Shown piece after piece: positions 56,188 through 64,000 of a DNA stretch of 64,000 bases. Position numbers and translations under genes: made by a program. Origin of the DNA: Nocardia lijiangensis NBRC 108240. Its GTDB lineage: Bacteria > Actinomycetota > Actinomycetes > Mycobacteriales > Mycobacteriaceae. Every line of letters begins with the position of its first letter. The stretch's first letter is position 1. The stretch is taken from assembly GCF_001613045.1 (NCBI RefSeq), contig NZ_BDBP01000023.1, forward strand, positions 1-64,000, read 5' to 3'. Below the pieces are notes generated by a model. That model saw nothing but the letters and a program-made list of their open reading frames with translations. It made no database searches and was not told where the DNA came from.

Positions 56188-58656
56188 TCAGAGCGAGACT
56201 TCGGGCCAGGTCCACTCCGCGACACAGGGAATGTCGGCGCCGTTCGCCCTGGTCCACGCGCGGGCCTTCCAGCGGGCGTCGACCATCTCCTGACGCAGCC
56301 CCGCCGCCTTCTCGCGCAGGTCGGGAACCCGGTCGATCACATCCATCACGAGGTGGTAGCGATCCAGATCGTTGAGCATCACCATGTCGAAAGGCGTTGT
56401 GGTGGTGCCCTCTTCCTGGTATCCGCGGACGTGCATCTCCGCGTGATTGGTGCGCCGGTAGGCCAGCCGATGGACCAGCCAGGGATAGCCGTGGAACGCG
56501 AAAATCACCGGACGTTCCCTGGTGAACAGCGTGTCGAACTCGCTGTCCGGCAGGCCGTGCGGATGTGCGTCGGCGGGTAGCAGCCGCATCAGGTCCACCA
56601 CGTTGACCACGCGAACACGCAAGTCCGGCAGCCGGTTTCGCAGAATCGCCGCGGCGGCGAGCGTCTCCAGCGTCGGCACGTCGCCCGCGCAGGCCAGCAC
56701 GACATCCGGTGTGCTGCCCACGGTGTCGTTGTTGCCCGCCCAGTCCCAGATGCCGAGGCCGCGCGCACAATGCACCGCCGCATCGGGCACCGACAGCCAA
56801 TCCTCCTGCGGCTGCTTGCCCGCCACCACCACGTTGACGTAGTGCCGCGAGCGCAGGCAGTGGTCGTACACCGAGAGCAGCGTGTTGGCGTCCGGCGGCA
56901 GGTACACCCGCACGATCTCGGGCTTCTTGTTCAGCACCACATCGAGGAAACCGGGGTCCTGGTGGGTGAACCCGTTGTGGTCCTGTCGCCAGACGTGCGA
57001 GGACAGCAGGTAGTTCAGGCTGGCGATAGGCCGCCGCCACGGCACCGCCGCGCTGGCGTCCAGCCACTTGGCGTGCTGGTTGAACATCGCGTCGACGATG
57101 TGGATGAACGCCTCGTAGCAGGTGAACACGCCGTGCCTGCCGGTCAGCAGATACCCCTCGAGCAGGCCCTGGCACATGTGCTCGGAGAGCACCTCGATCA
57201 CCCGGCCGGTGCGGTCCAGCGCGACGTCGTACTCGCCGATCTCCGCCTGCCAGTCGCGTCCGGTGACCTCGAGGATGTCCTGGAGCCGGTTACTGGCCAG
57301 CTCGTCGGGTGCGAAGGTGAGGAAGTTGTCGGGATTGCGCCGGGTCACCTCACGCAGCCAGCCGCCGAGCACCCGGGTGGCCTCGTGTTTCGTCCCGCCC
57401 GGTGCGTCCACCTCGACGCCGAAATCGCGCCAGTCCGGCAGGCGAAGATCGCGAACGAGCATGCCGCCGTTGGCCACCGGGTTGGCGCTCATCCGCCGAT
57501 CGCCGGCGGGGACTTGGTCGAACAGTTCGGATGTGGGGCGTCCCTCGGCGTCGAACAGCTCCTCCGGCCGGTAGGAGCGCAGCCATTGCTCCAGCACCTC
57601 GCGGTGCGAGTCGTCGTCGCGCGCGGCGGGCAGCGGCACCTGGTGCGCGCGGAAGGTGCCCTCGACCGGGTCGCCGTCGACGACCGGGGGACAGGTCCAG
57701 CCCTTCGGGGTGCGCAACACGATCATCGGCCAGCTCGCGGGTGCGCCGTCGCCGCCCGACCTGGCGGCCTGGTGGATCCGGTCGATCCGGTCGAGGCAGC
57801 CGTCCATCGCGCGGGCCATCGCCTGGTGCACCGTCGCCGGGTCGTCACCCGCGACGACGACCGGCGCGTAGCCGCAGCCGCGCAGCAGCTCCACCAGCTC
57901 GTTCTCCGGAATTCTGGCGAAGATGGTCGGATTGGCGATCTTGTACTGGTTGAGCGCGAGGATCGGCAGCACCGCGCCGTCGCGGCCCGGGTTGAGGAAC
58001 TTGTTGGCGTGCCAGCTGGCAGCGAGCGGGCCGGTCTCGGCCTCGCCGTCGCCGACCACGCAGAACACGGTCAGGTCCGGATTGTCCAGCGCCGCGCCGT
58101 ACGCGTGCAGCAGCGAATAGCCCAGCTCCCCTCCCTCGTGGAAGGAACCGGGCGTCTCGGGTGCACAGTGGCTCGGCACCCCGCCGGGGAAGGAGAACTG
58201 GGCGAACAGTGCGCCCATCCCCTCGGCGTCGCGCGGAATGTGGCTGTACAGCTCGGAATAGGTGCCTTCCAGCCAGGCACACGCGTTCGGGCCGGGACCG
58301 CCGTGTCCCGGCCCCGCGACGAACACCGCACTGAGCTCGCGCTGACGGATCGCCCGGTTCGCGTGCGCCCACACCAGATTCAGCCCGGGGACGGTGCCGA
58401 AGTGGCCGAGCAGCCGCGGCTTGATGTGCTCGGGCCGCAGCGCTTCGCGCAGCAGCGGGTTCTTCATCAGATAGATCTGGCCTACGGAGAGATAGTTCGC
58501 CGCGCGCCACCAGGCGTCGATCGCGGTCAGCTCCGCGCGATCCAGCGGGCCGGGCACCTTGTCCAGCCGATAGGGCCGGGGCGCGATGGAAACGCCCCCC
58601 TGCCCGCCTGCATCGTTCGCCGAGGTGCCGCCCCCGGCACGGGCCGTCTTGGTCAT
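56188..58656 (-). CDS. Xylulose-5-phosphate/fructose-6-phosphate phosphoketolase
   Basis: An 822-residue thiamine-diphosphate enzyme that splits xylulose 5-phosphate, or fructose 6-phosphate, with phosphate into acetyl phosphate and a triose or tetrose phosphate. [20 protein letters not shown], the TPP motif [39 protein letters not shown] and VVAGKQPQ are diagnostic. Full length, cytosolic. It supplies acetyl phosphate from pentoses. The 132-bp gap to hen1 holds a DnaA-like TGTGGACAA. No acetate kinase gene is in the window. Confidence 0.95.
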   Translation of the reverse strand: MTKTARAGGGTSANDAGGQGGVSIAPRPYRLDKVPGPLDRAELTAIDAWWRAANYLSVGQIYLMKNPLLREALRPEHIKPRLLGHFGTVPGLNLVWAHANRAIRQRELSAVFVAGPGHGGPGPNACAWLEGTYSELYSHIPRDAEGMGALFAQFSFPGGVPSHCAPETPGSFHEGGELGYSLLHAYGAALDNPDLTVFCVVGDGEAETGPLAASWHANKFLNPGRDGAVLPILALNQYKIANPTIFARIPENELVELLRGCGYAPVVVAGDDPATVHQAMARAMDGCLDRIDRIHQAARSGGDGAPASWPMIVLRTPKGWTCPPVVDGDPVEGTFRAHQVPLPAARDDDSHREVLEQWLRSYRPEELFDAEGRPTSELFDQVPAGDRRMSANPVANGGMLVRDLRLPDWRDFGVEVDAPGGTKHEATRVLGGWLREVTRRNPDNFLTFAPDELASNRLQDILEVTGRDWQAEIGEYDVALDRTGRVIEVLSEHMCQGLLEGYLLTGRHGVFTCYEAFIHIVDAMFNQHAKWLDASAAVPWRRPIASLNYLLSSHVWRQDHNGFTHQDPGFLDVVLNKKPEIVRVYLPPDANTLLSVYDHCLRSRHYVNVVVAGKQPQEDWLSVPDAAVHCARGLGIWDWAGNNDTVGSTPDVVLACAGDVPTLETLAAAAILRNRLPDLRVRVVNVVDLMRLLPADAHPHGLPDSEFDTLFTRERPVIFAFHGYPWLVHRLAYRRTNHAEMHVRGYQEEGTTTTPFDMVMLNDLDRYHLVMDVIDRVPDLREKAAGLRQEMVDARWKARAWTRANGADIPCVAEWTWPEVSL

Positions 58657-58788
58657 CGCCGACTCTCCTCATGCTCGCTGGGAAATCCGCCTCACCGGCG
58701 GCATTACCCGTTTCCGTGCGGCGACACCGCGACACGACCGGAATGCGCCGCTGGGCGCGCGGGCGTCCGGTGGTCTAGGGTCCGCCGC

Positions 58789-59343
58789 ATGCACACACTC
58801 GGCAGGATCATCGGTGTCGGCGCCATCGCCGCGGCCGCGTTCGCGCTGGCCGCCTGCGGCTCCGACGACGACAAGGACACCGCTGCCACCGCGACGACGG
58901 GCACCACCGCCGCCGCCCAGGCGAAATACGGCCGGGAATGCACCGCCGAGGACATCGGGGTGACGGGCGGCTTCGGCGAGACGCCGGTCGTGACTCTTCC
59001 CGGCGACTGCGACCCGCCCACAAAACTGATCGTGAAGGACCTGGTCGAGGGCAGCGGCCCCGGTGCGGTGGCCGGCCAGTCGCTCACCATGAACTACGTG
59101 CTGGTGACCTGGTCGGACAAGAAGAAGCTGGACAGCTCGTTCGACCGCGGCAAGCCCTTCCAGTTGAACCTCGGCGCCGGTGAGGTCATCCCCGGCTGGG
59201 ACCAGGGTCTCGTCGGTGTTCAGCAGGGCGCGCGCAGGCTGCTGATCATCCCGCCGAACCTGGGCTACGGCGCGGGCAGCGGCGGCATCAAAGCCAACGA
59301 GACGCTGGTCTTCGTCACCGACGCGGTCGGCGTCGGCAACTGA
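58789..59343 (+). CDS. FKBP-type peptidyl-prolyl isomerase lipoprotein
   Basis: A 184-residue lipoprotein. The signal peptide ends in the lipobox LAAC (Cys about 22), followed by a Ser/Thr/Asp-rich spacer and an FKBP domain (about 75-184). The domain has [45 protein letters not shown] and the closing ETLVFVTD. It assists folding of exported proteins at the outer face of the membrane. It precedes the trigger factor gene, another prolyl isomerase. Confidence 0.92.
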   Translation: MHTLGRIIGVGAIAAAAFALAACGSDDDKDTAATATTGTTAAAQAKYGRECTAEDIGVTGGFGETPVVTLPGDCDPPTKLIVKDLVEGSGPGAVAGQSLTMNYVLVTWSDKKKLDSSFDRGKPFQLNLGAGEVIPGWDQGLVGVQQGARRLLIIPPNLGYGAGSGGIKANETLVFVTDAVGVGN

Positions 59344-59494
59344 ATCAGCCGGTCACAGCGCGGCCGGGGTGCGCCGCGCCGTGACCGATTGCAGGCCGCA
59401 CAGGCCGGTCAACTACCCTGGTCGGGATGCGTACGCGCACCCCGCTGGGAGTCGCGCCTCAACCGGAACGAACAACGAACCAAGGAGCATGTCC

Positions 59495-60865
59495 GTGAAG
59501 AGCACCGTCGAGCAGCTGAGCCCGACCCGGGTCCGGATCAATGTCGAGGTGCCCTTCGAGGAACTGAAGCCGGACTTCGACCGCGCCTACAAGGCTCTCG
59601 CCAAGCAGGTCCGCATCCCCGGCTTCCGCCCGGGCAAGGCCCCCGCGAAGCTCCTCGAAGCCCGTCTCGGCCGCGGCGCCGTCCTCGAGCAGGTCGTCAA
59701 CGACGTGCTGCCCAGCCGCTACAGCGAGGCCGTCACCACCTCCGAGGTGAAGGTCATCGGCCAGCCCGACATCGAGATCACCAAGATCGAGGACGGTCAG
59801 GAGCTCGCCTTCACCGCCGAGGTCGACGTGCGCCCCGAGATCGACCTGCCGAGCTACGAGGACATCGAGGTCACCGTCGACGCGTTCAGCATCGGTGACG
59901 AGGACATCGAGGAGCAGCTCACCTCGCTGCGCCAGCGCTTCGGCACCCTGACCGGCGTGGAGCGCGCGGTCGAGAACGGCGACTTCGTCTCCATCGATCT
60001 CGCCGCCGCCGTGGACGGCGAGGAGGTGGCCGACGCCGCCACCAGCGGTCTGTCCCATGAGGTCGGCTCCGGCCAGCTCATCGAGGGCCTCGACGAGGCG
60101 ATCATCGGCCTCTCGGCCGGTGAGTCCACGGACTTCACCTCCACGCTGGTCGCGGGCGAGCACGCGGGCAAGGAAGCCGTCATCACCGTCACGGTGCAGT
60201 CGGTGAAGCAGCGCGAGCTGCCCGAGGCCGACGACGAGTTCGCCCAGCTCGCTTCGGAGTTCGACACCCTCGACGAGCTCAAGGAAGACCTGAAGGGCCG
60301 CGTCGAGCGGGTCAAGAAGGTGCAGCAGGCAGGCGAGATCCGCGACAAGGTCCTGGAGACCCTGCTGGAGAAGACCGAGGTGCCGCTGCCGGAGAAGGTC
60401 GTCCAGGCCGAGATCGACGCCGTGGTGCACGACGCCGTGCACGGCTTCGACCACGACGAGGACAAGCTGGCCGAGGCACTCGAGGCGCAGGGCTCCAGCC
60501 GCGAGGAGTTCGACAAGGACACCAAGGAGGCCGCCGAGAAGTCGGTGAAGACCCAGCTGCTGCTGGACGCCATCGCCGAGGCGGAGAACACCCAGGTCGG
60601 CCAGGAGGAGCTCACCGAGCGGATCCTGTTCCAGGCGCAGCGCTACGGCCTGTCGCCCGAGCAGTTCATCCAGCAGGTGCAGCAGGCCGGTCAGCTCGGC
60701 GCGGTGTTCGCCGACGTGCGCCGCGGCAAGGCGCTGGCCGGCGTGGTTGGCAAGGTGAAGGTCACCGACTCCGCGGGCAACGCCGTGGACACCGCCGAAA
60801 TGTTCGGCGCGCCCGCGGATTCCGCGGACGAGACCGCGACCGAGGCCGCCGAGGGCACCGAGTAG
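59495..60865 (+). CDS. tig: Trigger factor
   Basis: A 456-residue ribosome-associated chaperone. The ribosome-docking signature GFRPGKAP lies near residue 45 in the N-terminal domain; the PPIase domain (about 155-245) has [13 protein letters not shown]; and the C-terminal arm ends in an acidic tail. GTG 59495 is chosen over ATG 59489 because AAGGAG (59482-59487) is seven bases before the GTG but only one before the ATG. Upstream of clpP1 as in mycobacteria. Confidence 0.95.
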   Translation: MKSTVEQLSPTRVRINVEVPFEELKPDFDRAYKALAKQVRIPGFRPGKAPAKLLEARLGRGAVLEQVVNDVLPSRYSEAVTTSEVKVIGQPDIEITKIEDGQELAFTAEVDVRPEIDLPSYEDIEVTVDAFSIGDEDIEEQLTSLRQRFGTLTGVERAVENGDFVSIDLAAAVDGEEVADAATSGLSHEVGSGQLIEGLDEAIIGLSAGESTDFTSTLVAGEHAGKEAVITVTVQSVKQRELPEADDEFAQLASEFDTLDELKEDLKGRVERVKKVQQAGEIRDKVLETLLEKTEVPLPEKVVQAEIDAVVHDAVHGFDHDEDKLAEALEAQGSSREEFDKDTKEAAEKSVKTQLLLDAIAEAENTQVGQEELTERILFQAQRYGLSPEQFIQQVQQAGQLGAVFADVRRGKALAGVVGKVKVTDSAGNAVDTAEMFGAPADSADETATEAAEGTE

Positions 60866-60931
60866 AACCGTGGAACGACAGCGCGAAATACAGCCGTGTG
60901 GTTTCGTAGGTGCGCTGTGAACTGTGGAGAA

Positions 60932-60949
60932 GTTGCGCTGTAAGCGAAG
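60932..60949 (+). promoter_or_regulatory. ClgR-like box upstream of clpP1
   Basis: CGCTGTAAGCGAAG (60936-60949) fits the ClgR consensus CGC-Y-N-A-N-R-GCG-W-W-S as I remember it, except the central A. It lies 135 bases before clpP1 and just upstream of the tig terminator. A start near 61000 would put it at about -57, suitable for an activator. Confidence 0.45.
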
Positions 60950-60952
60950 AAA

Positions 60953-60980
60953 GGGCGGTACCGGGAGTTCGGTGCCGCCC
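60953..60980 (+). terminator. Terminator of tig
   Basis: GGGCGGTACCG (60953-60963) and CGGTGCCGCCC (60970-60980) pair over 11 bp with one G-T wobble around GGAGTT. TGCTTCGTTAATG follows. It lies 88 bases after the tig stop. Confidence 0.65.
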
Positions 60981-61083
60981 TGCTTCGTTAATGTTTGTGA
61001 CAGACGAACCAGTGATGGCTGTGTGGCACTCAGCGCTGTTTAGCTTTCAGTGACAAGCCGGTGAGAAGAGAAGGCAGGTATCC

Positions 61084-61698
61084 GTGACAATCAACCAAGC
61101 AGGGGTCATGACATCCGCGACTGCTGGTCTCAACCTCAGTGATTCGGTGTACGAGCGCCTGCTGCGGGAGCGCATCATCTTCCTCGGCACCCAGGTCGAC
61201 GACGACATCGCGAACAAGCTGTGCGCGCAGATCCTGCTGCTCACGGCGGAGGATCCGACCAAGGACATCGCGCTCTACATCAACTCGCCCGGTGGCTCGG
61301 TGACCGCGGGCATGGCCATCTACGACACCATGCAGTTCGCCGAGTGCGACATCGCGACCTACGGCATGGGTCTGGCCGCATCGATGGGCCAGTTCCTGCT
61401 GACCGCGGGCACCAAGGGCAAGCGCTACGCCCTGCCGCACGCGCGCATCATGATGCACCAGCCCTCGGCGGGCATCGGCGGTTCCGCGGCCGACATCGCG
61501 ATCATGGCCGAGCAGTTCGCCCACACCAAGCGCGAGCTCAACGAGCTGCAGGCGCTGCACACCGGCAGGTCGGTGGAGCAGGTCACCGCCGACGCCGACC
61601 GCGACCGCTGGTTCACGGCGAAGGATGCCCTCGAATACGGGTTCATCGACCACGTGATCAGCCACGCCAGCCAGGCCAACGGCACCGCCCCCAAGTGA
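61084..61698 (+). CDS. clpP1: ATP-dependent Clp protease proteolytic subunit 1
   Basis: A 204-residue serine peptidase that forms half of a mixed ClpP1P2 barrel. [10 protein letters not shown] carries the nucleophile Ser and [11 protein letters not shown] the catalytic His. The catalytic Asp lies near [28 protein letters not shown] is the oxyanion strand. GTG 61084 has a GCAGGT run upstream. It is the first gene of a clpP1-clpP2 operon with a 72-bp gap. Confidence 0.95.
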   Translation: MTINQAGVMTSATAGLNLSDSVYERLLRERIIFLGTQVDDDIANKLCAQILLLTAEDPTKDIALYINSPGGSVTAGMAIYDTMQFAECDIATYGMGLAASMGQFLLTAGTKGKRYALPHARIMMHQPSAGIGGSAADIAIMAEQFAHTKRELNELQALHTGRSVEQVTADADRDRWFTAKDALEYGFIDHVISHASQANGTAPK

Positions 61699-61770
61699 GC
61701 GGCGGCCGGACCTCGCCCCGGCTCGCGCTGTCAGTGAACCGTCGTTGAACACATAGACTTTGGAGACGAA

Positions 61771-62436
61771 ATGGCTCTGATCGACCCACGCGCCGGCCTC
61801 TCCGGCATCGCGCCTGCCTCGCCGCAGTCGCGCTACATCCTGCCTTCGTTCATCGAGCACTCGAGCTTCGGTGTCAAGGAGTCCAACCCGTACAACAAGC
61901 TGTTCGAGGAGCGCATCATCTTCCTCGGCGTGCAGGTCGACGACGCCTCGGCGAACGACATCATGGCGCAGCTGCTGGTGCTGGAATCGCTGGATCCCGA
62001 CCGCGACATCACGATGTACATCAACTCGCCGGGTGGTTCGTTCACCTCGCTGATGGCCATCTACGACACCATGCAGTACGTGCGTGCCGACGTGGCCACG
62101 GTCTGCCTCGGCCAGGCGGCCTCCGCCGCGGCCGTGCTGCTCGCCGCGGGCACCCCCGGCAAGCGCGCTTGCCTGCCCAACGCCCGCGTGCTGATCCACC
62201 AGCCTTCGCTGGAGGGCGGCATCCAGGGTCAGGTCTCGGACCTGGAGATCCAGGCCGCCGAGATCGAGCGCATGCGTCGCCTGATGGAGACCACGCTGGC
62301 GCGGCACACCGGCAAGGATGCGGACACCATCCGCAAGGACACCGACCGCGACAAGATCCTGACGGCCGAGGAGGCCAAGGAATACGGGATCATCGACACG
62401 GTGTTCGACTACCGCAAGCTCAGCGCGCAGAAGTAA
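61771..62436 (+). CDS. clpP2: ATP-dependent Clp protease proteolytic subunit 2
   Basis: A 221-residue partner of ClpP1. [15 protein letters not shown] has the nucleophile Ser, [13 protein letters not shown] the His. Its N-terminal extension to [22 protein letters not shown] is longer than in ClpP1, as in mycobacteria, where ClpP2 docks the ClpX or ClpC1 ATPase. ATG 61771 is preceded by a GGAGAC run. Confidence 0.95.
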   Translation: MALIDPRAGLSGIAPASPQSRYILPSFIEHSSFGVKESNPYNKLFEERIIFLGVQVDDASANDIMAQLLVLESLDPDRDITMYINSPGGSFTSLMAIYDTMQYVRADVATVCLGQAASAAAVLLAAGTPGKRACLPNARVLIHQPSLEGGIQGQVSDLEIQAAEIERMRRLMETTLARHTGKDADTIRKDTDRDKILTAEEAKEYGIIDTVFDYRKLSAQK

Positions 62437-62877
62437 CAACGCTCGCGTGCGCGTCGAATTCGGCGATCGCTCGCAAGTTGCTGTGCGTCAGGCGAATTCG
62501 GCCGGGCGGTGTGCCGAAGGCAGACTGTCCGGCCGCGTCCGCTACGGTGGCGTCGACCGTTCGCGAGGGTGGCGGACGGCGGCGAACACCGTAGCGGCCT
62601 GCCGGGCGCCGGGACCGGCCCCTCACGGGCGGAACAAGTGCCGAACGTGTTTCGATGTCGTGAGAACCCGCACAACCCCGGCGAGAAACATGCTCGAGTT
62701 GTCGACCTCCGTCGCGCACACCGGGTACGGTCGACCTAGGGACCTTTGCTCTCGGTTGACGGCATAGCTCGACCCGCCCGAATTACTCGAAGTGTTCGCG
62801 AATACACACGAGTTCGGCGGATTGCTGGCAACCTGGACAGACGGTTGCACGCGGACAAGGAAGTAGGGACCCACGAG
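62437..62877 (+). other. 441-bp clpP2-clpX intergenic region
   Basis: No gene is seen. TTGACG at 62756-62761 is a possible clpX -35, with a weak AATTAC around 62781 as -10. GTCGAC copies at 62701 and 62730 flank a short inverted segment. The octamer GAATTCGG occurs at about 62457 and 62495. So clpX probably has its own promoter. Confidence 0.4.

Positions 62878-64000
<1,123 letters not shown>

Noticed and set aside
61771..62436. Second clpP as a recent tandem duplicate of the first
   Set aside because: The two proteins are clearly divergent and have distinct N-termini, as in all mycobacteria. This is an ancient paralogue pair.

Overview
The window is high-GC actinobacterial chromosome. The gene content (mycothiol-type nitroreductase, truncated haemoglobin GlbO, paired clpP genes, CtaJ-like oxidase subunit, EspG/PPE-like genes, 1.6-kDa-residue-scale NAD-glutamate dehydrogenase) points to the Mycobacteriales, most likely Nocardia or a close relative. 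From memory of the Mycobacterium tuberculosis map, a backbone of this window is collinear with the Rv2478c-Rv2457c neighbourhood: ssb-like, ettA, gdh, thioesterase, Rv2474c-like, HNH, glbO, aglA, DUF5130/ctaJ, pepN, nitroreductase, rpiB, nei, tig, clpP1, clpP2, clpX. Blocks that are not part of that backbone are inserted between these genes. No database search was possible, so all family names rest on motifs read from the translations.

Layout. 1-5.1 kb: an ABC exporter (ATPase cut by the window edge, plus permease), a secreted lysozyme-fold protein, a TetR repressor with a well-formed operator and an old-yellow-enzyme gene, tRNA-Arg, a small membrane protein. 5.2-11 kb: CopD/CtaG copper and cytochrome-oxidase assembly protein, a PLP dehydratase, a GH3 glycosidase. 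11.2-20.3 kb: the ssb/ettA/gdh/thioesterase backbone. 20.3-22.8 kb: a repeat-rich segment made of two heptamer arrays and extra copies of the 3' end of azlD, followed by azlDC and a divergent XRE-cupin regulator. 22.8-26.7 kb: HNH, glbO, alpha-glucosidase, CtaJ and DUF5130. 26.8-33.1 kb: NmrA-like protein, small membrane proteins, pepN, purC, NUDIX. 33.2-34.0 kb: a degenerate tRNA-Lys and an IS30-like remnant, which look like an old integration junction. 34-38.8 kb: pirin, YcaC-like hydrolase, an ECF42-type sigma/YCII pair, FAD reductase. 39-42.4 kb: nitroreductase, M48 protease, rpiB, nei. 42.4-51.1 kb: an accessory stretch with a diguanylate cyclase, tRNA-Gly, tRNA-Pro, FBP-domain protein, peptide deformylase, a decayed exonuclease-TerD fusion gene, a PE/PPE/EspG-like trio, DUF1801 and a serine hydrolase. 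51.6-58.7 kb: the Pnkp-Hen1 RNA-repair cassette and phosphoketolase. 58.8-64 kb: FKBP lipoprotein, trigger factor, clpP1, clpP2 and the 5' part of clpX, a protein-folding and proteolysis block.

The most distinctive features are the partial triplication of the azlD tail beside two related heptamer arrays, the frameshifted exonuclease-TerD pseudogene, the RNA-repair cassette whose two proteins both carry long low-complexity linkers, the tRNA-Lys/IS30 scar, an orphan type VII secretion trio, and a very long intergenic hairpin between pepN and purC. I found no CRISPR array, no rRNA and no complete insertion sequence.
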